Shown here in pieces: positions 1 through 8,107 of a stretch of 14,083 nt of DNA. This DNA comes from Acidobacteriota bacterium. GTDB lineage: Bacteria; Acidobacteriota; Terriglobia; Bryobacterales; Bryobacteraceae. The DNA lies in contig JAPKYY010000445.1 of assembly GCA_026394095.1 (NCBI GenBank), forward strand, positions 1 to 14,083, written 5' to 3'. Position 1 is the first letter of the stretch; every line of letters begins with the position of its first letter. The notes beneath the pieces are model-generated. The model saw nothing but the letters and a program-made list of their open reading frames with translations, was not told where the DNA came from and ran no database searches. The position numbers and the translations under genes were made by a program.

Positions 1-98
1 TCATCTCCGGCGGTATGGCGGCATCCAGTGGCCTCCACACTCAGGTCGGTTTGGCCGAATAACACGCTGCCCAGAAGCAGGATCCAAAGGATTCTCAA
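1..98 (-). CDS. P8: N-terminus of an eighth sensor phosphatase paralog (cut by window edge)
   Basis: Only the first 32 codons are in the window; the gene continues past position 1. It starts at TTG (98-96), which overlaps the TGA stop of P7 (97-95) in a TTGA junction. A good Shine-Dalgarno GGAGG lies at 108-104, five bases upstream and inside the last P7 codons. The peptide opens with a clear signal sequence (Arg, then about 12 hydrophobic residues, ending near FGQ). It continues with a Cys-containing ATGCRHTAGD segment that aligns with ADNCVHQAGD of P2 and ATNCVHQAGD of P6. It therefore most likely encodes another secreted-sensor/membrane phosphatase of the P2/P6 type. The phosphatase domain itself cannot be seen, so the full product is inferred from position, coupling and N-terminal similarity. 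Confidence 0.72.
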   Translation of the reverse strand, partial: MRILWILLLGSVLFGQTDLSVEATGCRHTAGD

Positions 99-1900
99 GT
101 GCGCCTCCGAACTGTTAAGACAGTGATGTCATCGGTTTGACCCCAAGCAAGCGCTGCCTCGGCAATCTCTGCTGCGGACTTCATCGACATCTCTCTCGTT
201 CGCTCAAATCCAAAAAGCACACGGCGCGCATTCTCGGCCTCCACCACTCCGTCTGAGACAAGCACCAACTGCTCGCCCGGAGCCAGCCTCGCCGCTACTT
301 CTTCATAAGTCGCCTCAGCCGTCACACCCAACGGGAGTCCCGGCGGAACCTCCAATTCCACCCCGGCGAGGAACGGGGAGGGGTGCCCGGCGCTTGCCAC
401 CACCACCTCTCCCCCAGGCGACAACCGCGCAATCGCGCATGTCACAAAACCGCCTGATCTACGCTGCACCAGCGACTGGTTCATCTCATCCAGCAAATCA
501 GCCGGACTACTCGAATGGCGGTTCCGCAGCGCGCCTAAAGCCAGTGCCACCACCATGGCAGCCTGCAATCCCTTGCCGCTCACATCACCCACCACCACCA
601 GCATCGTTCCGTCTGGTGCAGCAATCAGTTCATAGAAGTCGCCACCTACTTCTAGTGCTGGCCGGTATACAGCCTCGGCACTGCAACCTGCTTGATCCAG
701 AGTGTTCACCGACAACAGCGACATCTGCACACTGCGTGCGGAATCCATCTCCGCCGCAAGCCGGTCACGTTCCGCTCGCTGCCTTTTCAATCGTTCGAGG
801 TATTCAACCGACATCCACACCGAAGCCACTAGATAGGCGACAGGCGTAACGGGAATCGAGAATCCCAGCCACTGGATCTCGGGACCAGCGGCGGCAAAAC
901 GAAGGGCCGAAGAATTAACCACCAGGCTAATCGCGCTCGCCGCCGCCACGATCAATGCTGGGCCGACATAGGTGCGTTGCCAAAGCCGGATCAAGGCCAA
1001 ACTCAACGCCAAACCTTGAGGGATCAATACGGCCATGTTGCCAGCGTTGCCACTTGGGTTCGAGAATGGATTCAAAAATGGCCACAGCAAGGCCCCACAA
1101 TAAATGGAAGCTACGAGCCAAATGGCAAAGCGCCAGGGCCGACGGGCAAAGCCGAGAAAGTCGAGCGAAGTGATCACCCAACCAATCCAGCCCGCCGCAT
1201 TCAAAAGGGAAAACAATAAGCCCCACATGCTGCTGGCCGTCGATTCGTACCCCCGAAGATGGCTATTGAAGCACCACATGGCTCCCCAACCCGCAAGAAA
1301 CAATCCCGACGCGAAAAGGTCCCGCCGCCAAACGATCAATAGATAAAGACCCAAGGCGACTTGAGCCACCGAGAGTAGCAGGCGCGGATGAATCGCTTTG
1401 CGGTTTACGTTCCAAAACCGGTCGAGTGCCGATTGCGCAAAGGCTGCACTGCCCAACCGGTAGGTGGCACCATCGACAAATAAAGCGGCCCTCCAGACCT
1501 TAACTTCCCAACAGCGCAAAGCAATCGTCACCTCGCCCGCCGGTAGCCCGCCGGGCAATTGAAACGAACGCGGTTGCCACACTTCAACCCAGCGGCTGCC
1601 AAATCCGGGCACATCCCCCACACGCTGGCCATTCACATAGACTTCGAAGCTCGAAGCCACTCCCCCCAACACCAACACCGCTTCCGGCAGCGCCGCCTCC
1701 AGTGTCACCGTTTTGCGCAACCAGAACACACCTCCGGCCGGGCGTTCCTTCCACGGCAATTGCACCGTCGCCCAATCGCCAACCCCGGTCTGTGGACGCG
1801 CGAACGACTCTGTATCTACGCGCGACATCAGCCAGGGCCCTTCGAGCAAGATCTGCGCTTCCAAAGAAGCCGCCAGGAAGAGAAGAAGCAAGAACTTCAC
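95..1900 (-). CDS. P7: membrane sensor PP2C/SpoIIE (RsbU-type) serine phosphatase
   Basis: 601 aa. It probably dephosphorylates a phosphoserine STAS anti-anti-sigma factor in response to an extracytoplasmic signal. Residues 1-16 are a signal peptide. Residues about 17-150 are a beta-rich domain resembling the sugar-binding domain of family 2 glycosidases (WLRK near 60, FEVYVNGQRVG near 85-95). About seven hydrophobic segments follow (roughly 172-190, 196-212, 226-248, 257-275, 288-306, 311-332, 345-365), then a charged helical linker at 366-395. The PP2C core spans about 410-600 with metal-binding acids visible: D421 in EVGGDFY, D439 in GDVSGKG, D550 in SDGVVEAEN and D590/D591 in QTDD. The start is GTG at 1900, six bases after GGAG. 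Its N-domain lacks the GDNPxWAxxDFDD motif of P2, P4 and P6. Because the vapBC pair separates it from P6, it may need its own promoter, but none is clear. Substrate specificity is inferred. Confidence 0.92.
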   Translation of the reverse strand: MKFLLLLFLAASLEAQILLEGPWLMSRVDTESFARPQTGVGDWATVQLPWKERPAGGVFWLRKTVTLEAALPEAVLVLGGVASSFEVYVNGQRVGDVPGFGSRWVEVWQPRSFQLPGGLPAGEVTIALRCWEVKVWRAALFVDGATYRLGSAAFAQSALDRFWNVNRKAIHPRLLLSVAQVALGLYLLIVWRRDLFASGLFLAGWGAMWCFNSHLRGYESTASSMWGLLFSLLNAAGWIGWVITSLDFLGFARRPWRFAIWLVASIYCGALLWPFLNPFSNPSGNAGNMAVLIPQGLALSLALIRLWQRTYVGPALIVAAASAISLVVNSSALRFAAAGPEIQWLGFSIPVTPVAYLVASVWMSVEYLERLKRQRAERDRLAAEMDSARSVQMSLLSVNTLDQAGCSAEAVYRPALEVGGDFYELIAAPDGTMLVVVGDVSGKGLQAAMVVALALGALRNRHSSSPADLLDEMNQSLVQRRSGGFVTCAIARLSPGGEVVVASAGHPSPFLAGVELEVPPGLPLGVTAEATYEEVAARLAPGEQLVLVSDGVVEAENARRVLFGFERTREMSMKSAAEIAEAALAWGQTDDITVLTVRRRT

Positions 1901-1993
1901 TTTGATCTCCTAAGCTCGCCAGGCGCAAACAAAGCGCCAGATGACGAAATCCCGGCTGCAGTCATCTTTATGCTTTTATGTGAAGCTATATTT
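1901..1993. promoter_or_regulatory. Divergent intergenic region between P7 and vapB
   Basis: This 93-bp gap separates the P7 start (minus) from the vapB start (plus), so it should carry at least the vapBC promoter/operator and perhaps a P7 promoter. I see a perfect 7-bp inverted repeat (1939-1945 and 1961-1967, 15-nt spacer). I also see a 5-bp GGCGC/GCGCC hairpin (1922-1938) and three TTTATG hexamers (1967-1972, 1975-1980 and 1991-1996, the last containing the vapB start codon). No convincing -35/-10 pair was found on either strand. Confidence 0.4.
1939..1967. repeat. 7-bp inverted repeat, possible vapBC operator
   Basis: AGATGAC (1939-1945) is the exact reverse complement of GTCATCT (1961-1967), with a 15-nt spacer. 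It lies 27 bp upstream of the vapB start, where autoregulating ribbon-helix-helix antitoxins usually bind. A 7-bp match can occur by chance, so the operator role is a guess. Confidence 0.3.
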
Positions 1994-2218
1994 ATGCGAA
2001 CCACGATCGATCTTCCAGACGCACTCTTTCGCAAGACCAAAGCGAATGCCGCGCTCAGGGGTACATCGATGAAGGAACTGATTGTTGCGGCACTTGAGAA
2101 GGATCTCAACGCGACACCTCCGAAAGAGACCAGGCACCTGACGCTGCCTCTGATCCGCATGCCGAAGGGAAAGAAGCTAAACCTGAAGGGCGTTGACTTT
2201 GACGATCTACTTGCCTGA
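1994..2218 (+). CDS. vapB: VapB-like ribbon-helix-helix antitoxin
   Basis: 74 aa. The N-terminus MRTTIDLPDALFRKTKANAA is the typical ribbon-helix-helix DNA-binding segment of VapB-type antitoxins (beta strand at 2-7, helix at 9-21, a GTS turn, second helix at 25-38). The acidic tail ending GVDFDDLLA is the usual toxin-neutralising part. It probably binds the VapC toxin encoded next and represses its own operon. The ATG at 1994 gives the normal family start. An in-frame ATG at 1970 would add eight residues unlike the family, and the longer upstream reading frame is antisense to P7. The Shine-Dalgarno is weak (GAAG at 1982-1985). The gene overlaps vapC and is divergent from P7. Confidence 0.82.
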   Translation: MRTTIDLPDALFRKTKANAALRGTSMKELIVAALEKDLNATPPKETRHLTLPLIRMPKGKKLNLKGVDFDDLLA

Positions 2219-2633
2219 TGTCAACGTCTGGATCGCTCTCGCGGTTGACGCACACCCTCACCATCCCGCTGCCAAACGCTGGTTTGAGGCCCAGGGCAAG
2301 GTCTTGTTCGTATTCTGCCGGGTTACTGAAATGGGCTTGTTGCGGCTTCTCACCAATGCGCATGTGATGAATGATCATCCATTGTCGGCAGAATCGGCTT
2401 GGAAAATCCGAAAAGAATTCGAAACAGATGCCCGAGTAAAGTACGCAGCGGAACCAGACGGTTTTGAAGATGTATGGAAAGCCACAGCCAGGGCGGGAAA
2501 AGTAGGTCCGAATTTCTGGACGGATGCTTACCTCTCCAGTTTCTGCGCCAGCGCCGGGGCGACGATGGTGACCTTCGACCGTACTTTCGGGCGCCGTACT
2601 CCATGTAAAAAATTGCTGCTCGATGCCAGCTGA
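2199..2633 (+). CDS. vapC: VapC-like PIN-domain ribonuclease toxin
   Basis: About 144 aa, the size of PIN-domain toxins of the VapC type, which are metal-dependent RNases neutralised by the cognate VapB. The four expected acidic residues are visible (numbered from TTG 2199): D7 in LPDVNVWIAL, E44 in VTEMGLLRLLTN, D109 in WTDAYL and D127 in FDRTF. The HPHHPAAKRWF segment and the LLTN block match the mycobacterial-type PIN toxin family. I chose TTG at 2199 because GGG (2188-2190) lies eight bases upstream and the product then begins MTIYLPDVN; TTG at 2193 has the same frame but is only two bases from that site. It overlaps vapB by about 20 bp, implying translational coupling. Its stop lies 23 bp from the P6 stop, the two genes being convergent. 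It appears intact. Confidence 0.85.
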   Translation: MTIYLPDVNVWIALAVDAHPHHPAAKRWFEAQGKVLFVFCRVTEMGLLRLLTNAHVMNDHPLSAESAWKIRKEFETDARVKYAAEPDGFEDVWKATARAGKVGPNFWTDAYLSSFCASAGATMVTFDRTFGRRTPCKKLLLDAS

Positions 2634-2656
2634 GTCACAGGACTTAACGCAAACCC

Positions 2657-4501
2657 TCATACCTTCCTCCGCACCGTTACTACTGTGATGTCATCCGTCT
2701 GGCCCCAGGCTCGCGCCGCCTCGGCAATCTCTGGCGCAGTCTTCATCGACGTCTCCCGCGTTCGATCAAATCCAAACAGCTCACGCTGTGCGTTCTCGGC
2801 CTCGACGACTCCGTCTGAGACAAGCAAGAGGATTGACCCTTGGCTTGTGGATTCCTCGTAGGTGGCATTGGCAATAACGCCGAGTGGCAAGCCGCCTTCC
2901 ACCGGCATCTCACAGCCGTCGAGATAGGGAGAGGGGTGACCTCCACTTGCGACACTGACTTCTCCGTTGGGGCGGAATAGCGCTGCCGAACAGGTAACAA
3001 AGCCTCCACCGGTTTGTCCATACAGCGCGTTATTGAGGCCGTGCAAAAGTTGCGCGGGCGAACTGGTGTCTAAAGACCGCAGCGAGCCCAAGGCCACAGA
3101 CGCCAACATCGCTGCACGCAGGCCCTTGCCGCTGACGTCGCCCACAACGATCAGCTGCCCCTCGGCAGTCTCGCGCAAGAAATAGAAGTCGCCACCCACT
3201 TCTTTAGCCGGAAGGTATGCGACTTGAACGTCTGCCCACGCCGCGATGCCGGCAACAGAAGACGTAAGCAGTTGCTGCACTTCCTGGGCTGATTTCATCT
3301 CGCCTTGCAGTTCTGCCCGGTCCAGGGCAACCTGCCGGTTCTGGCGCGCGATCACGACGAAAAGCCCCAGGAGGACAAACAACGCCACTATCGATTGGAA
3401 ATTAGCGACATCGCCTTGAACACTGAACCCTTCGAGCCCCCTCACTTGAGGCAACAAGCGCACGATCAAGCCCAGCATGAAAAGAAGACTCAAATTCCGG
3501 GCTAAGCGCAGCGACGGTGGCACTTGCGAGAATGGCCAGAATGCCGCGGCCGGAGCGGTGACCAAAAGCAACAACAATGGGATGCCAAAGCCTCCCCAGC
3601 CTGCCGCCTGCTGCGCAAACTGAATCGGAGCATACAGCGCCGCAAAGGCCCGAAGCACTATGAATAAGACTGAGGCTGCGGCCAGCAGGGAATAAAAAGT
3701 TGGAACCCGTCGCCCGGTCATGCAAAAGAAAGTATTGGGGAATGTTCCAAACGCAATGGCGGTCAGAGGGCCCCATAGGGCGACATAAAGCCAGTTGGGA
3801 AATCCGGATGCGGTTTGCACCAAATAGTATTCCTGAAAGCGCAGGAATCCATAGCAGACGCTGTAGAGCCCGAACCAGAGCAGGCTGCGCTGGCTTCGGT
3901 CTCCAGAAAAGAAGAACAGCAGGAGAAGCACCATTCCGATCACCACCGTAAACGCACCGCCGGCCCAACTGGGCCAGGTTCGCCACAGAGCCGCGGAGAG
4001 TCCTTCGGAGTGCCACACTCTCAAGGAATCTGGGTGCCCAGCGGCGATGGAGGGCCGCAAGGCGGGAATGATGAAGCGGCCCGGGAGTTGCCGTAGCGCC
4101 ACGACTGTTGAGTGCTGTCTACCGGCCCCGGCAGGCAAAGGGCGCTGCTGGAAATAGAAGCTGGAGAAACCCGTCTGCAAGTCGCCGAATGACCCGGCCG
4201 CCTGGCCATCGACAAACAACTCCCATGCCGTAGCCGGCGGTGCGCTGCGGCCCCTTGTGAAGATGCCACCCTCGACCCCGATGGAAGCAGTAGCCGGAAG
4301 AGTGGATAGATCCAAGTGGCAGCGTGTCCAGATAAAGGGATTGCCGATCTTGGGAAACTCGGCAGACCACTGGCTGTCGTCGAAGTCTGGGCGAGCCCAG
4401 TCTGGATTGTCGCCTGCCTGATGGACGCAGTTGGTGGCGGTGACGATTTGCGCTGAGAGTCCCTGCAGTGTCAGCAGCGCCACAAGCAGAAGCCTATACA
4501 T
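2657..4501 (-). CDS. P6: membrane sensor PP2C/SpoIIE (RsbU-type) serine phosphatase
   Basis: 614 aa from ATG 4501. Residues 1-18 are a signal peptide. Residues 19-170 form a jelly-roll-like extracytoplasmic domain with CVHQAGDNPDWARPDFDDSQW (about 25-45, broken here only for reference) and WTRC near 58-61; C25 and C61 could form a disulfide. Seven hydrophobic segments lie at about 181-199, 204-224, 236-258, 268-292, 304-323, 334-350 and 366-386, then a helical linker with a VQQLL motif. The PP2C core carries D438 (EVGGDFY), D455 (GDVSGKG), D563 (SDGVVEAEN) and D603/D604 (QTDD), so it looks catalytically complete. The TTG at 4513 is rejected as start because the codons after it are themselves the Shine-Dalgarno. 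The gene overlaps the P5 stop by 8 bp. P2, not its neighbour P5, is its closest relative in the window across the whole length. Substrate (the STAS protein at 12983-13327) is inferred. Confidence 0.93.
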   Translation of the reverse strand: MYRLLLVALLTLQGLSAQIVTATNCVHQAGDNPDWARPDFDDSQWSAEFPKIGNPFIWTRCHLDLSTLPATASIGVEGGIFTRGRSAPPATAWELFVDGQAAGSFGDLQTGFSSFYFQQRPLPAGAGRQHSTVVALRQLPGRFIIPALRPSIAAGHPDSLRVWHSEGLSAALWRTWPSWAGGAFTVVIGMVLLLLFFFSGDRSQRSLLWFGLYSVCYGFLRFQEYYLVQTASGFPNWLYVALWGPLTAIAFGTFPNTFFCMTGRRVPTFYSLLAAASVLFIVLRAFAALYAPIQFAQQAAGWGGFGIPLLLLLVTAPAAAFWPFSQVPPSLRLARNLSLLFMLGLIVRLLPQVRGLEGFSVQGDVANFQSIVALFVLLGLFVVIARQNRQVALDRAELQGEMKSAQEVQQLLTSSVAGIAAWADVQVAYLPAKEVGGDFYFLRETAEGQLIVVGDVSGKGLRAAMLASVALGSLRSLDTSSPAQLLHGLNNALYGQTGGGFVTCSAALFRPNGEVSVASGGHPSPYLDGCEMPVEGGLPLGVIANATYEESTSQGSILLLVSDGVVEAENAQRELFGFDRTRETSMKTAPEIAEAARAWGQTDDITVVTVRRKV

Positions 4502-6263
4502 TCTTCCTCCCAATAGTCACCACGGTGATGTCATCGGTCTGGCCCCAGGCGCTGGCGGCTTCGGCGATTTCCTGCGCGGACTTCGTTGAGATCTCGCGTG
4601 TGCGGTCGAATCCGAAGAGTTCGCGTTGCTCGTTCTCGGCTTCCACAACACCGTCAGAGACGAAGGTAAACCGGTCTCCTCGAACAACAGCCTCCGCGTA
4701 TTCCAATCCCGGCATAATCCCCAAGGGCAGACCGGCCTCAATTGCAAGTTCCAGACCGTCGCAATAGGGCGAGGGGTGCCCCGCATTCGCTAGCGTGACT
4801 TTCCCATCTTCATCGAATCGGGCACAAGAACAAGTGACAAAACCGCCACCGGCGCGGCCCACTAGCCCGTCGTTCAGGGCAGCGAGAATGGAGCCCGGCG
4901 ACGTTGACTTCTCATTGCGCAGGATTCCAACGCAAACCGACACCAGCATGGCGGCGCGTAGGCCTTTTCCGCTCACATCGCCTATGACAACGAGCCTTGA
5001 TCCTTCCGGCAACTCGACAGCGTGATAGAAATCCCCACCCACTTCTGCGGCCGGTTGGTAGAAAGCCTCAACACCCTCGATAGCCGATGTAGGTAGAAGG
5101 AGTTGTTGGATCGTGCGAGCAGCTTCCAGTTCGCCCGCCAGCCTGTCGCGCTCGCTTCGGTCTCGGGCCGATTGCCGGACCACCATCAGGATGAAGATCA
5201 GGCCGATCACAATGCGATAGCCCGGGACAACATTCATCGCCAGAGGACCCACCATGATCAAGCCAGGCAATTGAATGGGTGGCAGCAGGGCGGCTTGCAC
5301 CAGGTCGTAGCCGAGCAACAGCGTTAGATAGTGCCGGCCGAGCGGTTGGGCAAGCTGCGTTGCTTTCCAGATCAGAACTGCATCTACAAGAACGGCGACC
5401 CACATCTTTGGCCCTGAGTAGAAGCCGCCCATTACCGCAAACAGAGATAGTAAAAAGTAGTACGCGAACCGAAGCGTCAGCGGCAGTGAAATGCCAGCCA
5501 GCGCCAAGCCTGTTTCAGTTAGCAGCGCCGTGGCCAGGAAGGTATAGAGCGGAAGCGTTAACGCCAGCAAGGTAGGACTAGTGCCTGCGAAATAGAAGCC
5601 CGCCAGGATGGCGTCGAAGAGCACCACTTGCATCAGGAAGAAGAGTGCCATGAGTCGAAGCGGCAAGCGATAGCGGCTGCCCTGGCTCAGAGCCCAAAGG
5701 ATTCCGACAAAAAGAAGTTGAAGTCCGCAATTGACCACAAGGTAGACACGCCGGAGTTGGCGCGTTGCAATTTGCCCTTCGGCCAGCATCTTGAGTTGAG
5801 TTGAGGGCCCAAGCAATGGAAGGTCGCGAGGGTAGCTCAACTGGCCGAGCGGAAGTAATCGCGCTGTCGACACTTCCATCACAATTTGGTTCTGACCCGG
5901 TCGCAAGGCACCATCTGGCAAGGCAAACACGACGGGGTTGGCATGCGGGCTCAGCAGCGATTCGGGAGAACCATGTTTGCCGATGGGCGTCCCGTTGAAT
6001 TTGAGGGTATAAGCCCGCTCGAAAGGCATGATCAAAACCGCCAGTCCTGCCAGTCCTGTATCGGGCAATGTGATCGTCCTTTCCAGAACGAAAGGCTGGT
6101 CGACGGGCAGCTTCGCATCGTCAGCCAATGGCAAAACGAGCACGCCAGAAGCAATCTGGGAGCCGGAGACTTTCCATTCTCCCGACAGGTCCATGTAGAC
6201 GGTTGTGGACGGCGCTGCAACGGCACACATTGCCGCCAACAAGAGCCCAATCACGAAGCTCAT
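4494..6263 (-). CDS. P5: membrane sensor PP2C/SpoIIE (RsbU-type) serine phosphatase
   Basis: 589 aa. Signal peptide at 1-17; extracytoplasmic domain at about 18-165. The domain opens DLSGEWKVS, reminiscent of the family 2 glycosidase sugar-binding fold, and lacks the GDNPxWAxxDFDD motif of P2, P4 and P6, so its ligand probably differs. About seven hydrophobic segments lie between 172 and 362, followed by a charged linker (SERDRLAGELEAARTIQQ). The PP2C core has D411 (EVGGDFY), D429 (GDVSGKG), D537 (SDGVVEAEN) and D577/D578 (QTDD). The C-terminus ends TIGRKNV instead of the usual TVRRK. The ATG (6263) overlaps the P4 TGA as ATGA, with GGAG at 6270-6273 six bases upstream. Its stop lies inside the P6 start region (8-bp overlap). 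It looks intact; the phosphatase family call is secure, while ligand and substrate are inferred. Confidence 0.92.
   Translation of the reverse strand: MSFVIGLLLAAMCAVAAPSTTVYMDLSGEWKVSGSQIASGVLVLPLADDAKLPVDQPFVLERTITLPDTGLAGLAVLIMPFERAYTLKFNGTPIGKHGSPESLLSPHANPVVFALPDGALRPGQNQIVMEVSTARLLPLGQLSYPRDLPLLGPSTQLKMLAEGQIATRQLRRVYLVVNCGLQLLFVGILWALSQGSRYRLPLRLMALFFLMQVVLFDAILAGFYFAGTSPTLLALTLPLYTFLATALLTETGLALAGISLPLTLRFAYYFLLSLFAVMGGFYSGPKMWVAVLVDAVLIWKATQLAQPLGRHYLTLLLGYDLVQAALLPPIQLPGLIMVGPLAMNVVPGYRIVIGLIFILMVVRQSARDRSERDRLAGELEAARTIQQLLLPTSAIEGVEAFYQPAAEVGGDFYHAVELPEGSRLVVIGDVSGKGLRAAMLVSVCVGILRNEKSTSPGSILAALNDGLVGRAGGGFVTCSCARFDEDGKVTLANAGHPSPYCDGLELAIEAGLPLGIMPGLEYAEAVVRGDRFTFVSDGVVEAENEQRELFGFDRTREISTKSAQEIAEAASAWGQTDDITVVTIGRKNV
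4505..4510 (-). promoter_or_regulatory. Ribosome binding site deciding the P6 start
   Basis: GGAGGA on the minus strand, three bases before ATG 4501, lies inside the final Gly-Arg-Lys codons of P5. It sets the P6 start at 4501 rather than at the upstream TTG 4513. The same geometry (8-bp overlap, GGAGG four bases from ATG) occurs at the P1/P2 junction. Confidence 0.8.
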
Positions 6264-8107
6264 GCCTTACTCCGCACCGTCACGACAGTGATGTCATCGG
6301 TCTGGCCCCAGGCCCTGGCGGCTTCGGCAATCTCCTGCGCGGACTTGCCGCTGATCTCGCGCGTGCGGTCGAAGCCGAAGAGCTCGCGGTGGGCGTTCTC
6401 TGCTTCAACGACTCCATCGGAGACGAAGCTAAACCGCCCCCCAGCCAAGACAGATTCGCCATAGGGAATTCCATCCATGATCCCCAATGGCAGCCCGGCC
6501 TCCACTTCCACTTCACGGCCATCGCAATAAGGTGCGGGATGGCCGGCGTTGGCTATCGTGACCGTGCCATCGGTAGCAAACAGAGCACAGCAACAGGTGA
6601 CGAAGCCACCCTGGGACCGGCGATGCAGCGTCTGATTCAATCGCGAGAGTACTTCCCCCGGAGCGAGATCGGTGAGGGTTTCTAGCGCACCCAGCAGGCG
6701 CGCGCCCATCATCGCCGCCTCTAGTCCCTTGCCGCTCACATCGCCTACAACCACCATCAAAGTGCCATCGCTTCGCGGCATGAGCTGGTAGAAGTCTCCA
6801 CCGACTTCGAGGGCGGGCAAATAGGCCTTTTCGACCTCGAACAGGGACGTTCCCGTGGATTCGCTTTGCAGCAGAAACTCCTGCACCCGCTGCCCGGCGG
6901 CCAGTTCCTGCGCCTGCCGTCGCTGCTCTTTTTGTTCGTCCCGGAATCGAAGATAGAGCACGGCCAGACAGCACAAAGCGGACGCTGCCAGGGCCATATC
7001 TCTAAGATCAAAAGTGTAGCCTTGCCAATCGATAAGATTTGAGCCAAATCGTCCGGAAAACCGAACAAGGGTAAAAAGAACCAGGAAGACTGCCACAACG
7101 CCATCCCGCCTTTGACGCTTAGTCAGGAGCAGCGAGATAGCGACTATTGCTTGCGCACACAGAATGATTGCAGGTTCAAAGCTAATGTATTCGGTGCGTT
7201 CGAAATCGAAATAGTAGTAAGTGAAGAACCAAATTGCCTGAAGTATACTGATCCCCCAGGTAAAGAACATCAACCAGCGCGCACGAGGAGCGAGCTCCTT
7301 GAGGAACAAGCTAGTCCAGGAAGCTGCCGCGATATATCCCAACACGATCAGCGACGCGATGAGGGATCGCCTTGGCAGATCGAGACTCACCGCAACGATG
7401 CCCAGATGAGAGAAGAGTCCGAAAGACCCCATCGCCAAACCGAGCCAGAGATACTCGCGGCGAGCCCGTTGCTCAAAGTAGAGCACCATGGCGATCAAGC
7501 CCAAGAGCAATAGAATCCAGGATGCAGCGCGCCTGGGGCTTCTGGACCGCTCTCCCTCCAAACGGTGGAGTTCCTCCTGGGCCTGCAGAAGGGCCGCCAG
7601 GCCGACGCGCGGCGGATGCTTCGTTCCCCCGATCTGGCCAGCCGCTGTCAGTGGAACCAGGTTGCTGTTGCTTTTGCCCGCCCAGCGCCGGATGGCGATT
7701 GTGATCGTATCCGATCTTTGAGCTGGTAGTGGATAAGCGGCATGACGATCAAAACGGCCTACGGGTGAAGGGTCAATCGACCCGATTCCGCCGACGCGCA
7801 CTCCATCGACAAAGACCTCATAGGCTTCGTCCATCGGGGGAAGGGCGATGGCGAGCGATTGCGTAGCCAAAACTGGAGGCAAGCGAAGCCGGGTTCGGTA
7901 CCAACGGATGCCGCTGGTCTGGATGCCTGCACGGGTCACGTACAACTGCGGCGCTCCGCTTGCCTGCCAACTCTGGTCGTCGAAATCTGAGGCTGCCCAT
8001 GCCGGATTGTCACCGGCCTTGACCTTCCAGCGATTCAGATCAATTGCTCCTTCTTGCGCGCTCGCCACAAGCAAAGCCAAAGCAAAACTCGAAATCAGCC
8101 GGATCAA
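6260..8107 (-). CDS. P4: membrane sensor PP2C/SpoIIE (RsbU-type) serine phosphatase
   Basis: 615 aa from TTG 8107. This start has GGAGGG eight bases upstream and gives a normal signal peptide (MIRLISSFALALLVASAQ). The in-frame ATG at 8158 would add a hydrophilic lead of 17 residues with no family match. The extracytoplasmic domain (about 18-190) carries KAGDNPAWAASDFDDQSW and WYRTRLRLP, matching the sugar-binding jelly-roll pattern. A charged stretch at about 173-195 precedes seven hydrophobic segments (196-212, 218-241, 250-271, 277-299, 310-329, 335-351, 369-387). The PP2C core shows D438 (EVGGDFY), D456 (GDVSGKG), D564 (SDGVVEAEN) and D604/D605 (QTDD). The mazEF-like pair separates it from P3, and the 84-bp region upstream would have to hold any promoter. 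Its stop overlaps the P5 start (ATGA). Catalytically complete by motif; ligand and target are inferred. Confidence 0.9.
   Translation of the reverse strand: MIRLISSFALALLVASAQEGAIDLNRWKVKAGDNPAWAASDFDDQSWQASGAPQLYVTRAGIQTSGIRWYRTRLRLPPVLATQSLAIALPPMDEAYEVFVDGVRVGGIGSIDPSPVGRFDRHAAYPLPAQRSDTITIAIRRWAGKSNSNLVPLTAAGQIGGTKHPPRVGLAALLQAQEELHRLEGERSRSPRRAASWILLLLGLIAMVLYFEQRARREYLWLGLAMGSFGLFSHLGIVAVSLDLPRRSLIASLIVLGYIAAASWTSLFLKELAPRARWLMFFTWGISILQAIWFFTYYYFDFERTEYISFEPAIILCAQAIVAISLLLTKRQRRDGVVAVFLVLFTLVRFSGRFGSNLIDWQGYTFDLRDMALAASALCCLAVLYLRFRDEQKEQRRQAQELAAGQRVQEFLLQSESTGTSLFEVEKAYLPALEVGGDFYQLMPRSDGTLMVVVGDVSGKGLEAAMMGARLLGALETLTDLAPGEVLSRLNQTLHRRSQGGFVTCCCALFATDGTVTIANAGHPAPYCDGREVEVEAGLPLGIMDGIPYGESVLAGGRFSFVSDGVVEAENAHRELFGFDRTREISGKSAQEIAEAARAWGQTDDITVVTVRSKA

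Noticed and set aside
394..849. Plus-strand frame of 151 codons, and similar frames antisense to the other phosphatases
   Set aside because: Proline- and histidine-rich low-complexity translation opposite a clear PP2C gene; a shadow of GC-rich codon use.
1559..1993. Longer VapB frame starting within P7
   Set aside because: The upstream part is antisense to P7 and has no family resemblance; the ribbon-helix-helix fold starts at ATG 1994.
2634..2656. Possible terminator between the convergent vapC and P6 ends
   Set aside because: The 23 bases contain no stem-loop followed by a T tract. The 5-bp gap at 8740-8744 is likewise too short.
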